The position numbers and the translations under genes were made by a program. The notes beneath the pieces are model-generated. The model was given only the letters and a program-made list of their open reading frames with translations. It searched no databases and was not told the DNA's origin. From Rana temporaria (lineage: Eukaryota > Chordata > Amphibia > Anura > Ranidae): a DNA stretch of 64,000 nt. Where the stretch lies: NCBI RefSeq assembly GCF_905171775.1, contig NC_053497.1:100053157-100117156 (forward strand), in the 5' to 3' direction. Below, one piece after another: positions 43,581 through 54,290 of the stretch; position 1 is the first letter of the stretch; each line of letters opens with the position of its first letter.

Positions 43581-43830
43581 TTATTATAATCCAGGTATTG
43601 CTGACACATTGCAAGTCTTTACAAATTGTAGACAAATGTGGACACCTCTTGTAAGTGCCATCAGAAATCAAGTCATACAATTCCTATAGACACCTTGTAG
43701 ACTTCTGATGTCCCCCATTCTCTGGGTCACTAGGAATTGTCCTTCTGCCCCCCATGACCTTTATTTAGGGGTGATGGATGGAGAAGGGGACCTCACCTGA
43801 TCAGTAGTAACCGGCGGCACTAGGACTGAG

Positions 43831-43968
43831 ATGATCCGGGTGGAGGGGCCCCTGGAGATGGTTGCACCTGGAGCTCAGCTCTCAGCTCTGACATCGTCCT
43901 GCACACCTGTCCATGGAAGAGCCATCAGACGCAGCCGGAGGGGCCCCCGCCCTTCCTGTGGCCACTGA
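43831..43968 (+). other. Upstream open frame overlapping the fip1-like start
   Basis: An ATG at 43,831 (context GAGATGA) opens a 45-codon frame that runs past the main ATG at 43,913 in another phase and stops at TGA 43,966-43,968. If the transcript starts upstream of 43,831, this frame could reduce translation of the main protein. The transcription start is unknown, so its place in the mRNA is inferred. Confidence 0.4.
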
Positions 43969-44000
43969 GACCCTGGAGGAGGAACTGTGGCTGTACGGAG
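43913..44000 (+). CDS. fip1l2: FIP1-like polyadenylation factor, first coding exon
   Basis: From ATG 43,913 the frame reads MEEPSDAAGG, then a Pro/Ala-rich part and TLEEELWLYGG, with the last Gly split by the donor GTAAGTGG at 44,001. In FIP1L1 the first exon also ends in an acidic stretch plus WLYGG. FIP1 is a subunit of CPSF, the pre-mRNA 3' processing complex in the nucleus. Its acidic N-terminus recruits poly(A) polymerase. The N-terminal 20 residues differ from the FIP1L1 start I recall, and the neighbour chic1 suggests the fip1l2 paralog. The ATG context is modest (T at -3, G at +4). The symbol is inferred from synteny. Confidence 0.8.
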
Positions 44001-44544
44001 GTAAGTGGCTCTGGGCTGGGTGTGATCTGCATGGAGGATGTCCGCTCCCATCACACTCATTACACCTTCATCCCTGGGGCGGGCAGCACTGAAAGGAGCT
44101 GGGGAAGGGGAATCGGGAGGTCTGACGGACTTCATAGAAAATGCCAACTCACCTGAAAAAGTGGGAACCCCATTTGGAGGGATCTGATCGCTCGGCCAGC
44201 CCTGCCATACACCAGATCTCTCCCTCCTGTTGGCTCCCATTGATGGGTTATTTTAGGGGAGCCCCATGAAGTGTACAAGAAGGGTGCTGTCCCCCAAAAC
44301 AGACTTCAGCTCACCATACACCACCACGAGCATTTGGGTAAAAAAAAAAAAAAAAAAAAAAATCGAAAATGTCTTCACTTTTCTAGTGAATAAGTTCAAA
44401 TGGATGTTTTTTTTTTTTTTTTTTTTTGTTTTGTTTTGTTTTTTACTGCAATGACTATAAAATTCTGAGGACAGGATGGAAATATTGTCTCAAATTAATT
44501 ATATTCTGCCTGTCAATGTGTTTGCATTGAGAACATGTATTAAA
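44001..44544. other. Start of fip1-like intron 1
   Basis: No exon is recognised. Homopolymer runs of about 23 A (44,341-44,363) and 20 T (44,408-44,427) are present. The 121-codon frame on the minus strand overlapping exon 1 is a shadow. Confidence 0.5.
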
Positions 44545-44853
44545 GTAAAACCTTGGATTGCGAGCATAATTCGTTCCAGAAAGATGCTTGTAATCCAAAG
44601 CACTTGTATATCAAAGCATTTTTTTTACAGGGTATAAAAGAGAAGAGAGGCACCTCTAAGTGTTGTACCTTCATTAAATGTAACCATATTGCTTCACTTA
44701 GAGGCTCCTCTCTTCTCTTTTATACTCAGTTGTGACATGACGCTACTCTTATATCAAGACATCGCTTGTATATCAAGACATAATTCATTAAAACATTTTG
44801 CTTGTCTTGCAAAACGCTCTCAAACCAAGTTACTCTCAAACCAAGGTTTTACT
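44545..44853. repeat. AACCTTGG-type element, complete
   Basis: The ends GTAAAACCTTGGATTGCG and CTCAAACCAAGGTTTTAC are inverted. The inner pair GAGGCACCTCTAAGTG / CACTTAGAGGCTCCTC is also inverted, and the words CTTGTATATCAA recur. It is the cleanest copy of this family in the window, at about 309 bp. It lies in fip1-like intron 1. Confidence 0.75.
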
Positions 44854-44856
44854 GTA

Positions 44857-44874
44857 TGTGTGTGTGTGTGTGTG

Positions 44875-44935
<61 letters not shown>
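44857..44935. repeat. (TG)n-(AT)n microsatellite
   Basis: About nine TG units are followed by about 29 AT units. It sits exactly between two AACCTTGG-type elements. Confidence 0.95.
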
Positions 44936-44936
<1 letters not shown>

Positions 44937-45194
44937 CCTTGGATTGCAAGCATAATTGGTTCCGGAAACATGCTTGTAATCCAAAACGCTTGTATATCAA
45001 AGCAAATTTTCCCATAAGAAATAATGGAAACTCAAATGATTCCGTTCCACAACCATTTATTCATAAGTCCTTTAGTCTATATTCCATATAAAAAGGCGAC
45101 CATAAAACGTCCATCCAAAAATGGAAGCCTCTACAAGGGGATTATAAGTAAGATCCAGCAGGAGCTACAGAGTATAGAAGAGAGGTGCCTCTAG

Positions 45195-45594
45195 GGCCCC
45201 TTTCACACTGGGGCGTTTTTCGGGCGTTATTCAGGCGAAGCCTCATCTGCAATCCCAATGTGAAAGCCTGAGTGTTTTCAGAGCCCTTTCACACTGCCAG
45301 CGCCCGAAAAACGCTGGTAAAGCAGCACTAAGACCCTAACGTTTTAGGGCGTTTTTGCAGTGCCTTAATGTGAAAGGGCAAGGCGTTTTTTAAAGGGCTA
45401 TCAATTCATTTCAATGGAGAGGGGCGTTTTTTGGAGTATTTTTTTCAGTGCCCAAAAGCTGCTCCAAAGATGCTGCTTGCAGGACTCAGTGTAAAGGGGC
45501 CATTGAGATGCATGGAGAGCGTTTTAATAGCGCTATTTTTAACGCTAAAACGCTGTAAAAATGCTTCAGTGTGAAAGGGGTCATGTCACGACTG
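45195..45594. mobile_element. TTTCACACTG-type MITE inside the composite
   Basis: It is bounded by GGCCCCTTTCACACTGGGGC and TTCAGTGTGAAAGGGGTC. The inner text shares AATCCCAATGTGAAAGCCTG and CCCTTTCACACTGCCAGCGC with 26,740-26,800. Non-coding. Confidence 0.6.
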
Positions 45595-45774
45595 AGTTTA
45601 AAACACAAGAGAGGCGCCTCTAAGTGTAGTAATATGGTTACATTTAATGAAGGTACAACATTTAGCAACTCACATGGTTGATGATTAAAAGAGTCTCATC
45701 TAAGTATGGAGGCATCCGGGGGAAAGCTGTTCACATAGACCATTCTCCTCACCGCCAGCTCTCACCGCTGTCAG

Positions 45775-45970
45775 TAGGGATGAGCTCTGGCGTGTTCGCA
45801 CAGTCCACGTGCAGAGCCCGCCAGGAAGTCTGCACGGCGCAAATCACAGGCAGGGAGACATTTCCCGAATTCTGCAGCTGAGCATCGGGACAATGTCTCC
45901 CTGCCTGTGATTAGCGCAGCGCCGTGCGGGCTCTGCACGGTAACTGCGAACACGCCAGAGATCATCCCTA
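45775..45970. mobile_element. hAT-like palindromic MITE, copy 3, perfect duplication
   Basis: The 196-bp element has ends TAGGGATGAGCTCTGGCGTG and CACGCCAGAGATCATCCCTA. It is flanked by GCTGTCAG at 45,767-45,774 and 45,971-45,978. The inner arms AATCACAGGCAGGGAGACAT / ATGTCTCCCTGCCTGTGATT pair. It is the best-preserved copy of the family also at 7,421 and 42,305. Confidence 0.85.
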
Positions 45971-46318
45971 GCTGTCAGTCTGCAACCATGACAGGGAAAA
46001 GTAGAGCGATCTGAAAGCGAGGCTTGAACCGTTCGTGGAAGGGACGACATCAATGGCGTTGCGGGGGATGGTCTTTGTGGACAGCTTTCCCCCGGATGCC
46101 TCCATACTTAGATGTGCCTGTTTTAATCATCAACCATGTGAGTTTCTAAATGTTGTATCTTCATTAAATTTAACCATATTGCTACACTTAGAGGCGCCTC
46201 TCTTGTATTTTATACTCAGTCGTGACATGACGCTACTTGTATATCAAGACATCGCTTGTATATCAAGGCAACATGTATTAAATTTAGCTTGTCTTGCAAA
46301 ACGCTCTCAAACCAAAGT

Positions 46319-46354
<36 letters not shown>

Positions 46355-46650
46355 TCTGCTCTTCTTCCCTCTGGAATATTTGGCCCCTTTTTTTGGGGGG
46401 GGGGGGAAGCCCCTCTTTAACTACTTCCTGACAACCCCAGTTCCTTTTAAACACTTCTGAATATACTCGGGGGCAGCTGGGCACATGATCAGGATTCCCA
46501 TGGCACACGTTCATGGAATGAGCTCTTAAGGTACCGGGTGCTGTAGCAACCCCCAGCTGGATACTGGGACCTGTATGATAATAGAGATATTCGCCTGCAC
46601 ACCAATGATCAATGTCGTCCAAACGTTTTTTTTTTTTATTATTATTATTA

Positions 46651-46942
46651 AAGATCACAAGACAGTATAGTGTAAAGTTTCGGAGCCACGCAGGACCCCT
46701 TCGTCGAGTGATCATCACATTCCTGATGAAGGGGTCCTGCATGGTTCCCGAAACATTGCACTACACTGTTTTGTGATGTGATCAGGGGCGGACTGACCAT
46801 TCGGGCACTATGCCACTAGGGGGCCCAATCAGGTTTGCCAGCCTCAGTAAACCCAGGGACAGTATGGAAAAATCTGTGTTTTAAAAAAAAAAAATCACAA
46901 GATTATAGTGCTCTCCAGTACCTTTTCAGTATGTGTATGTGT

Positions 46943-46978
<36 letters not shown>

Positions 46979-47015
46979 CTGTGGGGCCCCATAATCTCCT
47001 ATTGCCCGGGGGCAC
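46651..47015. repeat. Short foldback followed by a CAGGGGCGGACTG element
   Basis: At 46,651-46,787 the arms ATCACAAGACAGTATAGTGT / ACACTGTTTTGTGATGTGAT and GGACCCCTTCGTCGAG / TGATGAAGGGGTCCTGC pair. From about 46,788 CAGGGGCGGACTGACCATTC begins a hAT-like element that lacks a matching right end. It contains a (TG)n tract of about 14 units at 46,949-46,975. Non-coding. Confidence 0.55.
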
Positions 47016-47024
47016 ATCAAATGC

Positions 47025-47270
47025 AAAGTCTGGGTGGTGCGATTTGAGTCATACATTTTGCATCACATCTGCACCAAAATGGCGCAGGACCCTCCTTTTT
47101 TTCTGCACCTGAATTACACTGCATGCAAAGCGATTCTGGCAATCCCACCGTTTCAGGATATTGTTATTCTGACACCTGCAGAAGATCGCATGGACGCCTT
47201 GCAGTGCAGAAAATGCACAGGATTCGCTGCGTTTCCTGCATCGCATTAGTGTGAACCTGGGCTCAAAATC
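47025..47270. repeat. TTCACACTGG-type MITE, fragment
   Basis: It includes TGGTGCGATTTGAGTCATAC, GCACCAAAATGGCGCAGGAC and the end TCGCATTAGTGTGAACCTGG, matching the style of 37,992-38,298 in the other orientation. No gene. Confidence 0.5.
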
Positions 47271-47290
47271 ACTAGGAGTGAGCTCCACTT

Positions 47291-47676
47291 AAGCCTCATA
47301 CACACGATTGGATTATCCGATGGGAATTGTGTGATGACAGGCTATTGGGCGGAAAATCCGACCGTTTGTATGCTTCATCGGACAATTGTCGGATTTTCCA
47401 AGGAGAAATGTGGGATAGCATGCTTTAAAATTGCCAATAATTGTGTGTTGTCAGATTCTCCGATTGTGTGTACACAAGTCCTTCAGACAAAACTCCAGAG
47501 TACAAACACGCATGCTCAGAAGCAATGCTAACCATAACATTAGCAAAAGGTGCCCAAAGGGTGGTGCTATAGAGCTGAAAAAACATGTTTCGTGTTTGTT
47601 GGCCGAAAAGTTCCTGGCCAACGCCAAAATTCCTACGCTTTGTCCGCAGAAAATCCGATCGTGCGTATGAGGCTTA
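47291..47676. repeat. Palindromic MITE, CCTCATACACACGAT type
   Basis: The ends AAGCCTCATACACACGATTG and GATCGTGCGTATGAGGCTTA are inverted. The inner sequence repeats the words TCGGATTTTCC / GGAAAATCCGA. It belongs with 11,619-12,062 and 18,619-19,030. It is followed without a gap by the next element. Confidence 0.65.
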
Positions 47677-48022
47677 AAGGGGGTTGTAAAGCTTTGTCTT
47701 TTTATTTTCTAAATGGGTTCCTTTAAGCTAGTGCATTGTTGGTTCACTTACTTTTTCCTTCGATTTCCCTTCTAAATGTTTTTTTTTCTTTGTTTGAATT
47801 TCTCACATCCTGTCTCCTCAGTAAGCTTACCACCATCATCCGAGCGGTGGTTAGTCAGCCAGAATGGCTTACTGAGGAGGAACAGGAAGTGAGAAATTCA
47901 GACAAAGAAAACAAAGAAAATACAAATTTAGAAGGGAAATTGAAGGAAAAAGTAAGTGAACCAATGCACTAGCTTAAAGGAACCTATTTAGAAAATAAAA
48001 AACAAACCTTTACAACCCCTTT
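47676..48022. repeat. TTAAAGGGGTTGTAAAG foldback, 347 bp
   Basis: It starts AAAGGGGGTTGTAAAGC and ends CTTTACAACCCCTTTAA. Arm pairs include TATTTTCTAAATGGGTTCC / GGAACCTATTTAGAAAATA, CTAGTGCATTGTTGGTTCAC / GTGAACCAATGCACTAG and TCCTCAGTAAGC / GCTTACTGAGGA. The 78-codon frame at 47,736-47,972 is an arm artefact. Confidence 0.8.
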
Positions 48023-48860
48023 AACCGCTTAACAACCGCCGCATGTACATATACGTCCACAGACTGGCACGTACAGGCAGATGGGCGTACATGTACGTCC
48101 CTGCCTTTCCGCGGGTCCGATCGGGACCCCCCCCCCCGGTACATGCGGCAGTCCGATCTTCCGTGGGAGCGATCCGGGATGAGGGCGCGGCTATTCGTTT
48201 TCTAGCCGCCCCCTCGCGATCGCTCCCCGGAGCTGAAGAACGGGAAGAGCTGTATGTAAACACAGCTTCCCCGTGCTTCACTGTGGCGGCGTATCGATCG
48301 AGTGATCCCTTTTATAGGGAGACACAATCAATGACGACAGACCTACAGCCACACCCCCCTACAGTTGTAAACACACACTAGGTGAACCCTAACTCCTTCA
48401 GCGCCCCCCGTGGTTAACTCCCAAACTACAACTGTAATTTTCACAATAAAAAATGCAATTTAAATGCATTTTTTGCTGTGAAAATGACAATGGTCCCAGA
48501 AATGTGTTAAAATTGTCCGAAGTGTCCGCCATAATATCGCAGTCATGAAAAAAAATCGCTGATCGCCGCCATTAGTAGTAAAAAAAAAAAAAATAACGCA
48601 ATAAAACTATCCCCTATTTTGTAAAAGCTATAAATTTGGCGCAAACCAATCGATAAACGCTTATTGCGTTTTTTTTTTTCGTTTTTTTTACCAAAAATAG
48701 GTAGAATACGTATCGGCCTAAACTGAGGGGGAAAAAAATTGTATATATGTTTTTGGGGGATATTTATTATAGCAAAAAGTAAAAAATTTTGAATTTTTTT
48801 TCAAAATTGTTGCTCTATTTTTGTTTATGTTTATTATTTTATCTGTATTATGTATATTCT
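48021..48860. repeat. TTAACCGCTT-type repeat, inverted AT-rich block
   Basis: It starts TTAACCGCTTAACAACCGCC. The segment 48,480-48,850 carries, in reverse, the blocks of 5,900-6,330, including CGCAAACCAATCGATAAACG and TACGTATCGGCCTAAACTGA. The right end is not clear. Confidence 0.55.
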
Positions 48861-49576
48861 TTAACATCTGTAAACATTTCTAATGTCTGTAATACCTATA
48901 TGCTCAATGTTATTTATGCTCTCTATCATCTATATTCTTTGTATTGTATTTCTGTGTAAATTGCTGTAATTTCTTTGCCATGTGTTATTCCGAGCCTCAT
49001 ATAATCACACGTCCCTTAGTGTATGCTTCCACATAAACACAAATTCCCATTAGAAGTAGTAGTTTCAGAAAATAATTAATCCCTCATTTCTTATTAGGGG
49101 TTTGAATTTAGTAGTCGAAACACGCCTATATTTTATTAATAGCTGATTGTTCAACGGCACTGTGACATTTTTTATTTTGAATTGGATTCAATTATTATGA
49201 TATCATGAACATGTCATAAGAGATATATATTTTTTTTTATTTATTTGTTTTTATTTATTTATTTATTTGTTTGTTGGCTCACTCCTTTCCTGCAATAAGG
49301 AGATAAACAAAGGTGTCTGATGTACTGGATGTTTTCCTGCTGCTCCTACGAGAATTTTTTTTTCCTTCTTCCCGTCCCTAAATGCCCCTGTAAGCACACA
49401 TAGGCGTTTAGAGGTAGAAGGGGGGGGCCCCACACCCAGTGCGTCCGGGAGCAGCAGAGTATTTGCAGAAACAATGATTGATGCGCCAAAGCACTAGGTG
49501 CTTTTAGCACTTGAGCGTAAATGTATTTCAATGGTCAAAACAAGTTGCCAATGAAATGAATTGAAGCCCGAGCGCT
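48861..49576. other. Unassigned AT-rich interval
   Basis: No gene or repeat borders are recognised. It contains TTTATTTATTTATT runs at about 49,230-49,275. It lies in fip1-like intron 1. Confidence 0.5.
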
Positions 49577-50114
49577 TAATGCGTCTAATCAAGTGTTTTT
49601 TTTTTTCTTTCTGCCAAAAACGCAGCTGCCAGGAGGAAAGGATTGCGGACCCGGATGAAATCGGATGTTCGTCCGCTGACACCCGCAATCTCATAGGGAT
49701 CAATGTATGTCCCTTTTTCATCTGTAAACGGATGGTTGAAAAAGCGGACGTACGGACCGCATGTGTGAAAAAGCCCTTAGGGCCCTTTCACACGGGCGGA
49801 CAAACGGTCCGTTTTTTACATTGCAGACGTTGGTGGATTGAGCATCCGCCCTCCGCAAAGATCCGTTTTTTTTTTTAGACGGAAGAAAACCCTATTTTTC
49901 TTCCGTCTGGCGGAACAGATGAATACGGACACACGGTCCGTATTCATCCAATTTCCCCATAGGGGAGAGCGGAGGAAAGACAGGGCGGTCTCTGCACAGT
50001 GTGCGGGGACCGCCCTGTCCGCCGACAGCTCAGCGGAGATTTACGGATGATCCCCACTGAGCAGACGCACACACGGGGCGGATCAATACGGATCCGCTCC
50101 GTGTGAAAGAGCCA
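49577..50114. repeat. Two CTTTCACACGGGCGGA-type MITE copies
   Basis: The segment 49,577-49,788 is an inverted half copy of 38,450-38,620 (for example ATCAATGTATGTCCCTTTTT). The segment 49,789-50,114 is a separate complete copy from GGGCCCTTTCACACGGGCGG to TCCGTGTGAAAGAGCC, with the hairpin AGACGGAAGAAAACC / TTTTTCTTCCGTCTGG. Confidence 0.6.
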
Positions 50115-50821
50115 AGGATATTTGTGCAGACAGAATAATTTACAGTTGTAGATGTGGCACCTGAAAGCTGCAGCGTATTTTTGCCCATAAACAGTCATTA
50201 GGGAAAAAAAAGCCATGTTTATAAACGCTTATATACACTTATACCGTAGGGGTGTATTTTTCAAACTGTACAGTTATCTGCTGAAAAACACTACGCATGT
50301 AAACGCAAGTATATCTCCAAAGGGCAAAATCATTGGGGTGTTTGGATTGGTCATTCGATTTTTGTAGCATTTGAACGGAGATAAAGGTACAAAGTAAAGC
50401 GATATTAAAAGCTGTAAAGAACCAATTTAATTGCTTTTCTATCAGGGGCCTTTTTTTTTTTTTTTTTACCCATGTGTTAAATTCCCCCCCCCCCCCCTAA
50501 TTTTAACATTACTTAACATTACCAAACCACTCATGTGATCGCATTTGCAAGTGATAGGGTCTTTATACAGACTGTGCTTGATTGGCTGTTGACCCAGCAT
50601 TTCAGCCTGAATTTTGAAAGCTCTGAACCTAGAAAAAGTGCCTAGAGCTGAGCACTTTTCGGTTCCTGATGTAGCACCCTGATGTTTAGACAGAGTTGCT
50701 ATTAAATTTATTTGCCAAGTGATGGTTGCCTTGGCCAGTTGTTAGGAGGTCAATTGATTTCGCCCTAATTCTGGAATTGCTGCACTTCTCTCTTCTGTCA
50801 CTAGATGGGCAGGTATCTAGT
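50115..50821. other. Unassigned interval
   Basis: No gene is recognised. It has a T run at 50,452-50,467 and a C run at 50,485-50,497. It lies in fip1-like intron 1. Confidence 0.5.
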
Positions 50822-51400
50822 GCAGTGGCGGCTGGTGCTCAAAATTTTTGGGGGGGCGCAAACGAAAAAAAAAAAATTGCAGCCTCACTGTGCCATGCCA
50901 TCAAACGCAGCCACTGTGCCATGCCATCAAACGCAGGCACTGTGCCCCTCCATTGTCGCCACTATGACCTGTAAAATGCCCCCCCCGGCACTTACCTTTC
51001 TGGGGTCAGCCTTTCTTTTACCATCCCTCGATGTCCCTCGTCCTGCCCTCGATGACGCTTCAGCCAATCAGGTTACCGATTACCAGAATCAGATTGGCTG
51101 AGACGCCTGTCAGTCTCATCCAAGGAACGCACCGCCGGTACGTCCCGAGGATAAGCATTCAGGAAGCCGATTACAGCCTCAGGGCTGGCTCTGATAGGCA
51201 CTTCCGCACAGCCAACCAGCTGCGGTTATTCAGCTGGCTGGCGCTCAACATCCGGCCAGCTGAATTGTGGGCGGCATCGGCGAAAATATATAGATTCATA
51301 CAATGCATGAATCTATATATTTTAGTGGCTGTGCGAGAACCAGAGGGGGCGGCGCTCCGGCGCCCTCTATGGAAGAACCGCTCCTGATCTGGTGACATTA
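50822..51400. repeat. CAGTGGCGGCTGGTG-type repeat
   Basis: It starts CAGTGGCGGCTGGTGCTC, followed by TTTTTGGGGGGGCGC, and contains a tandem pair CACTGTGCCATGCCATCAAA / CACTGTGCCATGCCATCAAA. The part 51,180-51,330 includes the hairpin ATATATAGATTCATACAATG / CATGAATCTATATATTTT. It is a dispersed non-coding element by style; no full terminal match is seen. Confidence 0.45.
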
Positions 51401-52229
51401 GATAAGACAAGGGCACTGCAAGGACAGGTTAGGAATGAATGGGGTGTCTCAGCCAATAGGCAGGGATTTTCTTGGGTCCTTTGGCCTACTGGGAGAACCT
51501 ATTTATTTGGGTGAAGTCAGGTGATGGGGGATCTGAGCAACACGGCTGGCTGGGTGGGCATGTGTCATATTGCCCCAGGCTGCTAAGCCAGAAACCCAAG
51601 GCCTATCCTGGGGACATCTGGCTGCTAGGCTATCTGAGGGCCTATCCAGAGGTAGTGCAGGATTGGGACTGTGGGCTTGTAGTCCAACGAGAAGTAACGG
51701 CTCCGCTGGCTGGGGAACCGGTCGTGGTCGGAGGTAGAAAGGAAGCTGTCGCCACAAAGGGACCATCCACCTTGCTACCGGAGACCAGTGAGTGAGCTGA
51801 GGCCAGTACCAGAGCAGACTTCTTGCCAACCAGGGACGGTGAAGTAAAGAAAGCATCAGCAAGTGCCAAGTTAGGCACCCAGTGGGACAGCAGAGGTGAC
51901 ACTTGTGGAGTGCCAAGCCAAGCCAAGGGTGTAAACCCGCTAAACTTTTTTTTTTTTTATATATTTTTTTAACCCTGTAAAGCAAAAGGTATAATGAGCT
52001 AGTATGCATCGCATACCTGGTCCTCGCTGGTCATCTTGCCTCGGCGTGTCTTACGGGTATCGCTGCTCCAGTGCTCTAAAGTGGCTGGACCCGCGATGTC
52101 GTCACTTCTTTCTGGCAAGGTCTGGCGGCTGCCGGGCCTTAAGCCGAAAATCCCCTGTGCACATGCACCGATGCATTCAGCTGTTCATTGCAAGGGGAAT
52201 ATCTCCTAAACCGTAAAGGTTTAGGAGAT
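51401..52229. other. Unassigned interval, possible retroelement leader
   Basis: No coding domain is recognised. The words GTGCCAAGCCAAG near 51,910 and GTACCAAGCCAAGG near 52,600 bracket about 690 bp and may mark an insertion. Frames of 107 and 168 codons lie opposite each other and have no known content. Confidence 0.35.
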
Positions 52230-52547
52230 TTTTTTCTTACCTACAGGGTAAGCCTTATTATAGGTAGGGAGACCGCCGCTCCAGGTGAGCACAGGCAGGT
52301 AATCAATGTCCACTCAGGAATCACACGGGTGCTGGCAATGCATAGAATTAAGCAGGTGGGAGAATGGATGGACAGCCGCACTCCAAAAAGTCTTGTTGAA
52401 AAAAGACGTGCTCTTTATTGTAAAAAGGAGAAAATGCACAGCACACAACAGCATACAGTGGGATAGACAGCTGACGCGTTTCGCATTAACAACTAATGCT
52501 TAGTCATAGCTCATATTATAGGCTTACCTGTAGGTAAAAGTTAAAAA
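52230..52547. repeat. Foldback element with ACGCGTTTCGC core
   Basis: The outer arms TTCTTACCTACAGGGTAAGCC and TAGGCTTACCTGTAGGTAAA are inverted. Inside are CCGCCGCTCCAGGTGAGCAC, CACTCCAAAAAGTCTT, GACGTGCTCTTTATT and GACGCGTTTCGCATT, all shared in order with 61,002-61,210. So it is a second copy of that family. Confidence 0.7.
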
Positions 52548-52739
52548 AATAACTATAAAACCGATTTAACGTGTTAGCAGGGGTGAAGCGTGAGGAGTAT
52601 TTGTGAGTACCAAGCCAAGGACCCATCATTGAAGCGGTGTCCGGCTGGAGGCCTTCACCTGTATAGCTGTCTATCTATAGAAGTCTCGGAGTCTGCCAAT
52701 TAACATTGCGTCTACCTAAGGGTGTCCTGGCCCTAACCC

Positions 52740-53702
52740 GCTCTCCCCCAGTTCTGTTTAACCTCTTCCATACCAGGCTTTTATACACACCTCCATACCG
52801 GGCCTATTCTGGCACTTCTCTCCTACATGTACAAATCATAATTTTTTTGCTAGAAAATTACGCAGAACCCCCAAACATTATATATGTTTTTTTAGCAGAC
52901 ACCCTAGGGAATAAAACGACGGTCATTGAAACCTTTTATTTTGCACGGTATTTGCGCAATAATTTTTCAAACGCCTTTTTTTTGGAAAAAAATTGTTTCA
53001 TGAATTTAAAAAAATAACAAAACAGTAAAGTTAGCCCAATTTTTTTTGTAAAATATGAAAGATTATGTTACACCGAGTAAATAGATACCTAACATGTCAC
53101 GCTTTAAAATTGCGCACACTATTGTAAACATCCCTTGTAATAGGAATGTGTGTGACAGGTACTCTTTATGGAGAGATGCGGGGTCAATAAGACCCCACAT
53201 CTCTCCTCCAGGCCTGAAAGCATGAAATCGGTGAAAAAAAATTCACCGATCTCATGTTTACTGTTGCTTAGCAGCCGCGGCTTTGTTTACTTACGGGGAC
53301 CCGGGTGTGACGTCATCACATCGCGCCCGGGTCCTCCGACGGTCATAGAGATGACTGGTGACCATCTGGTCTCTATGCTTCCTGCGAGCGCCGGACGATT
53401 CGTTCTCCGGGCCCCCGATGGCACGGGAGAGCCCGGAGAAGCACCGGATGGCGGTGGGAGGGGGGGATGTCCCCTCCCGCCGCCTGTAAGAACGATCTAG
53501 CGGCGGAACCGCCGCTATGATCATTCTTACGTTGTGCAGAATCGCCGGCACAAGAGAAGGATATCTGAATGATGCCTCTAGCTGCAGGCATCATTCAGAT
53601 ATCCCCCCCCACAAAGCCCAGGAAGTCATACGACGTCCACTCTGAACGGCAGAGGTTCTTTGTGGACGTCATTTTACTATGGGACGGTAGGGAAGTGGTT
53701 AA
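52740..53702. repeat. TTAACCACTT-type repeat, inverted block
   Basis: The right end is GGGAAGTGGTTAAG. The block 53,040-53,150 (TTACACCGAGTAAATAGATA, CATGTCACGCTTTAAAATTG, CATCCCTTGTAATAGGAATG) matches the reverse of 6,610-6,910. The part 53,170-53,640 is GC-rich with the inverted pair ATATCTGAATGATGCCT / AGGCATCATTCAGATAT around 53,575. Non-coding. Confidence 0.55.
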
Positions 53703-54290
53703 GAGACAATAAATATCTTTGCTTTTAAAAAGTGTCTAGCTCTTAAAGCGACGATGTACAGCTACGGCGATTCATGCAGCTGTGCCAGTCTGCCGCAGTA
53801 TAATGAAAGTGGCTGGTCAGCAATCGGTTAATGCATTCTATGCATTAAGATTAAAAGCCTTCTGTGTGTAACAGCCCCCCTGATGCTTACCTGAGCCCCA
53901 TCTCTATCCAGCGATGTACACAAGTCCCTTGGCCTTCCAGGAATCTCCCTCCTGATTGGCTGAGAAGCAGCAGTGCCATTGGCCCCCACAGCTGTCAATC
54001 AAAGTCAGTTAGCCAATCAGGGGAGAGAGGGTGGTGGGCCAAACCACGGGTCTGTGTCTGAATAGACACATGGAGCTGAAGCTCGACTCAGGTGCCAGCA
54101 TAGCAAGCTGCTTGCTGTGGGAGCACTCTGCAGGAGAGAGGGGCCAGGAGCACTGTAGAGGGACCCAAGAAGAGGAGGATCGGGGCTGCTTTGTGCTAAG
54201 CCATTTCACAGAGCAGGTAAGTATGACATGTTTTTTTTTATTTTTAAAGGAAAAAAACAAGACTTTTAGTATCACTTAAAGCTTTGAAAA
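53703..54290. repeat. Repeat of the window-start family
   Basis: It carries GAGGGACCCAAGAAGAGGAG, ATCGGGGCTGCTTTGTGC and CAGGTAAGTATGACATGT, and ends AGACTTTTAGTATCACTTAA, the complement of the start at 21,268. The left border is uncertain. C runs lie at 54,384-54,393 and about 54,411-54,435. Confidence 0.55.

Larger units (their letters stand above)
44934..46324. repeat. AACCTTGG-type composite with nested insertions
   Basis: It starts AACCTTGGATTGCAAGCAT and closes CTCAAACCAAAGTTTTACTG. A TTTCACACTG-type MITE (45,195-45,594) lies inside, and then a large inverted pair. The GGAGGCATCCGGGGGAAAGC block (about 45,709) pairs with GCTTTCCCCCGGATGCCTCC (about 46,083). ACATGGTTGATGATTAAAA pairs with TTTTAATCATCAACCATGT. 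A hAT-like element at 45,775-45,970 occupies the centre. A (GT)n tract of about 14 units follows at 46,325-46,353. Confidence 0.65.

Noticed and set aside
51503..52009. 168-codon minus-strand frame
   Set aside because: Opposed by a 107-codon frame on the plus strand, Leu/Pro/Trp-rich, without a family I know. Not called.
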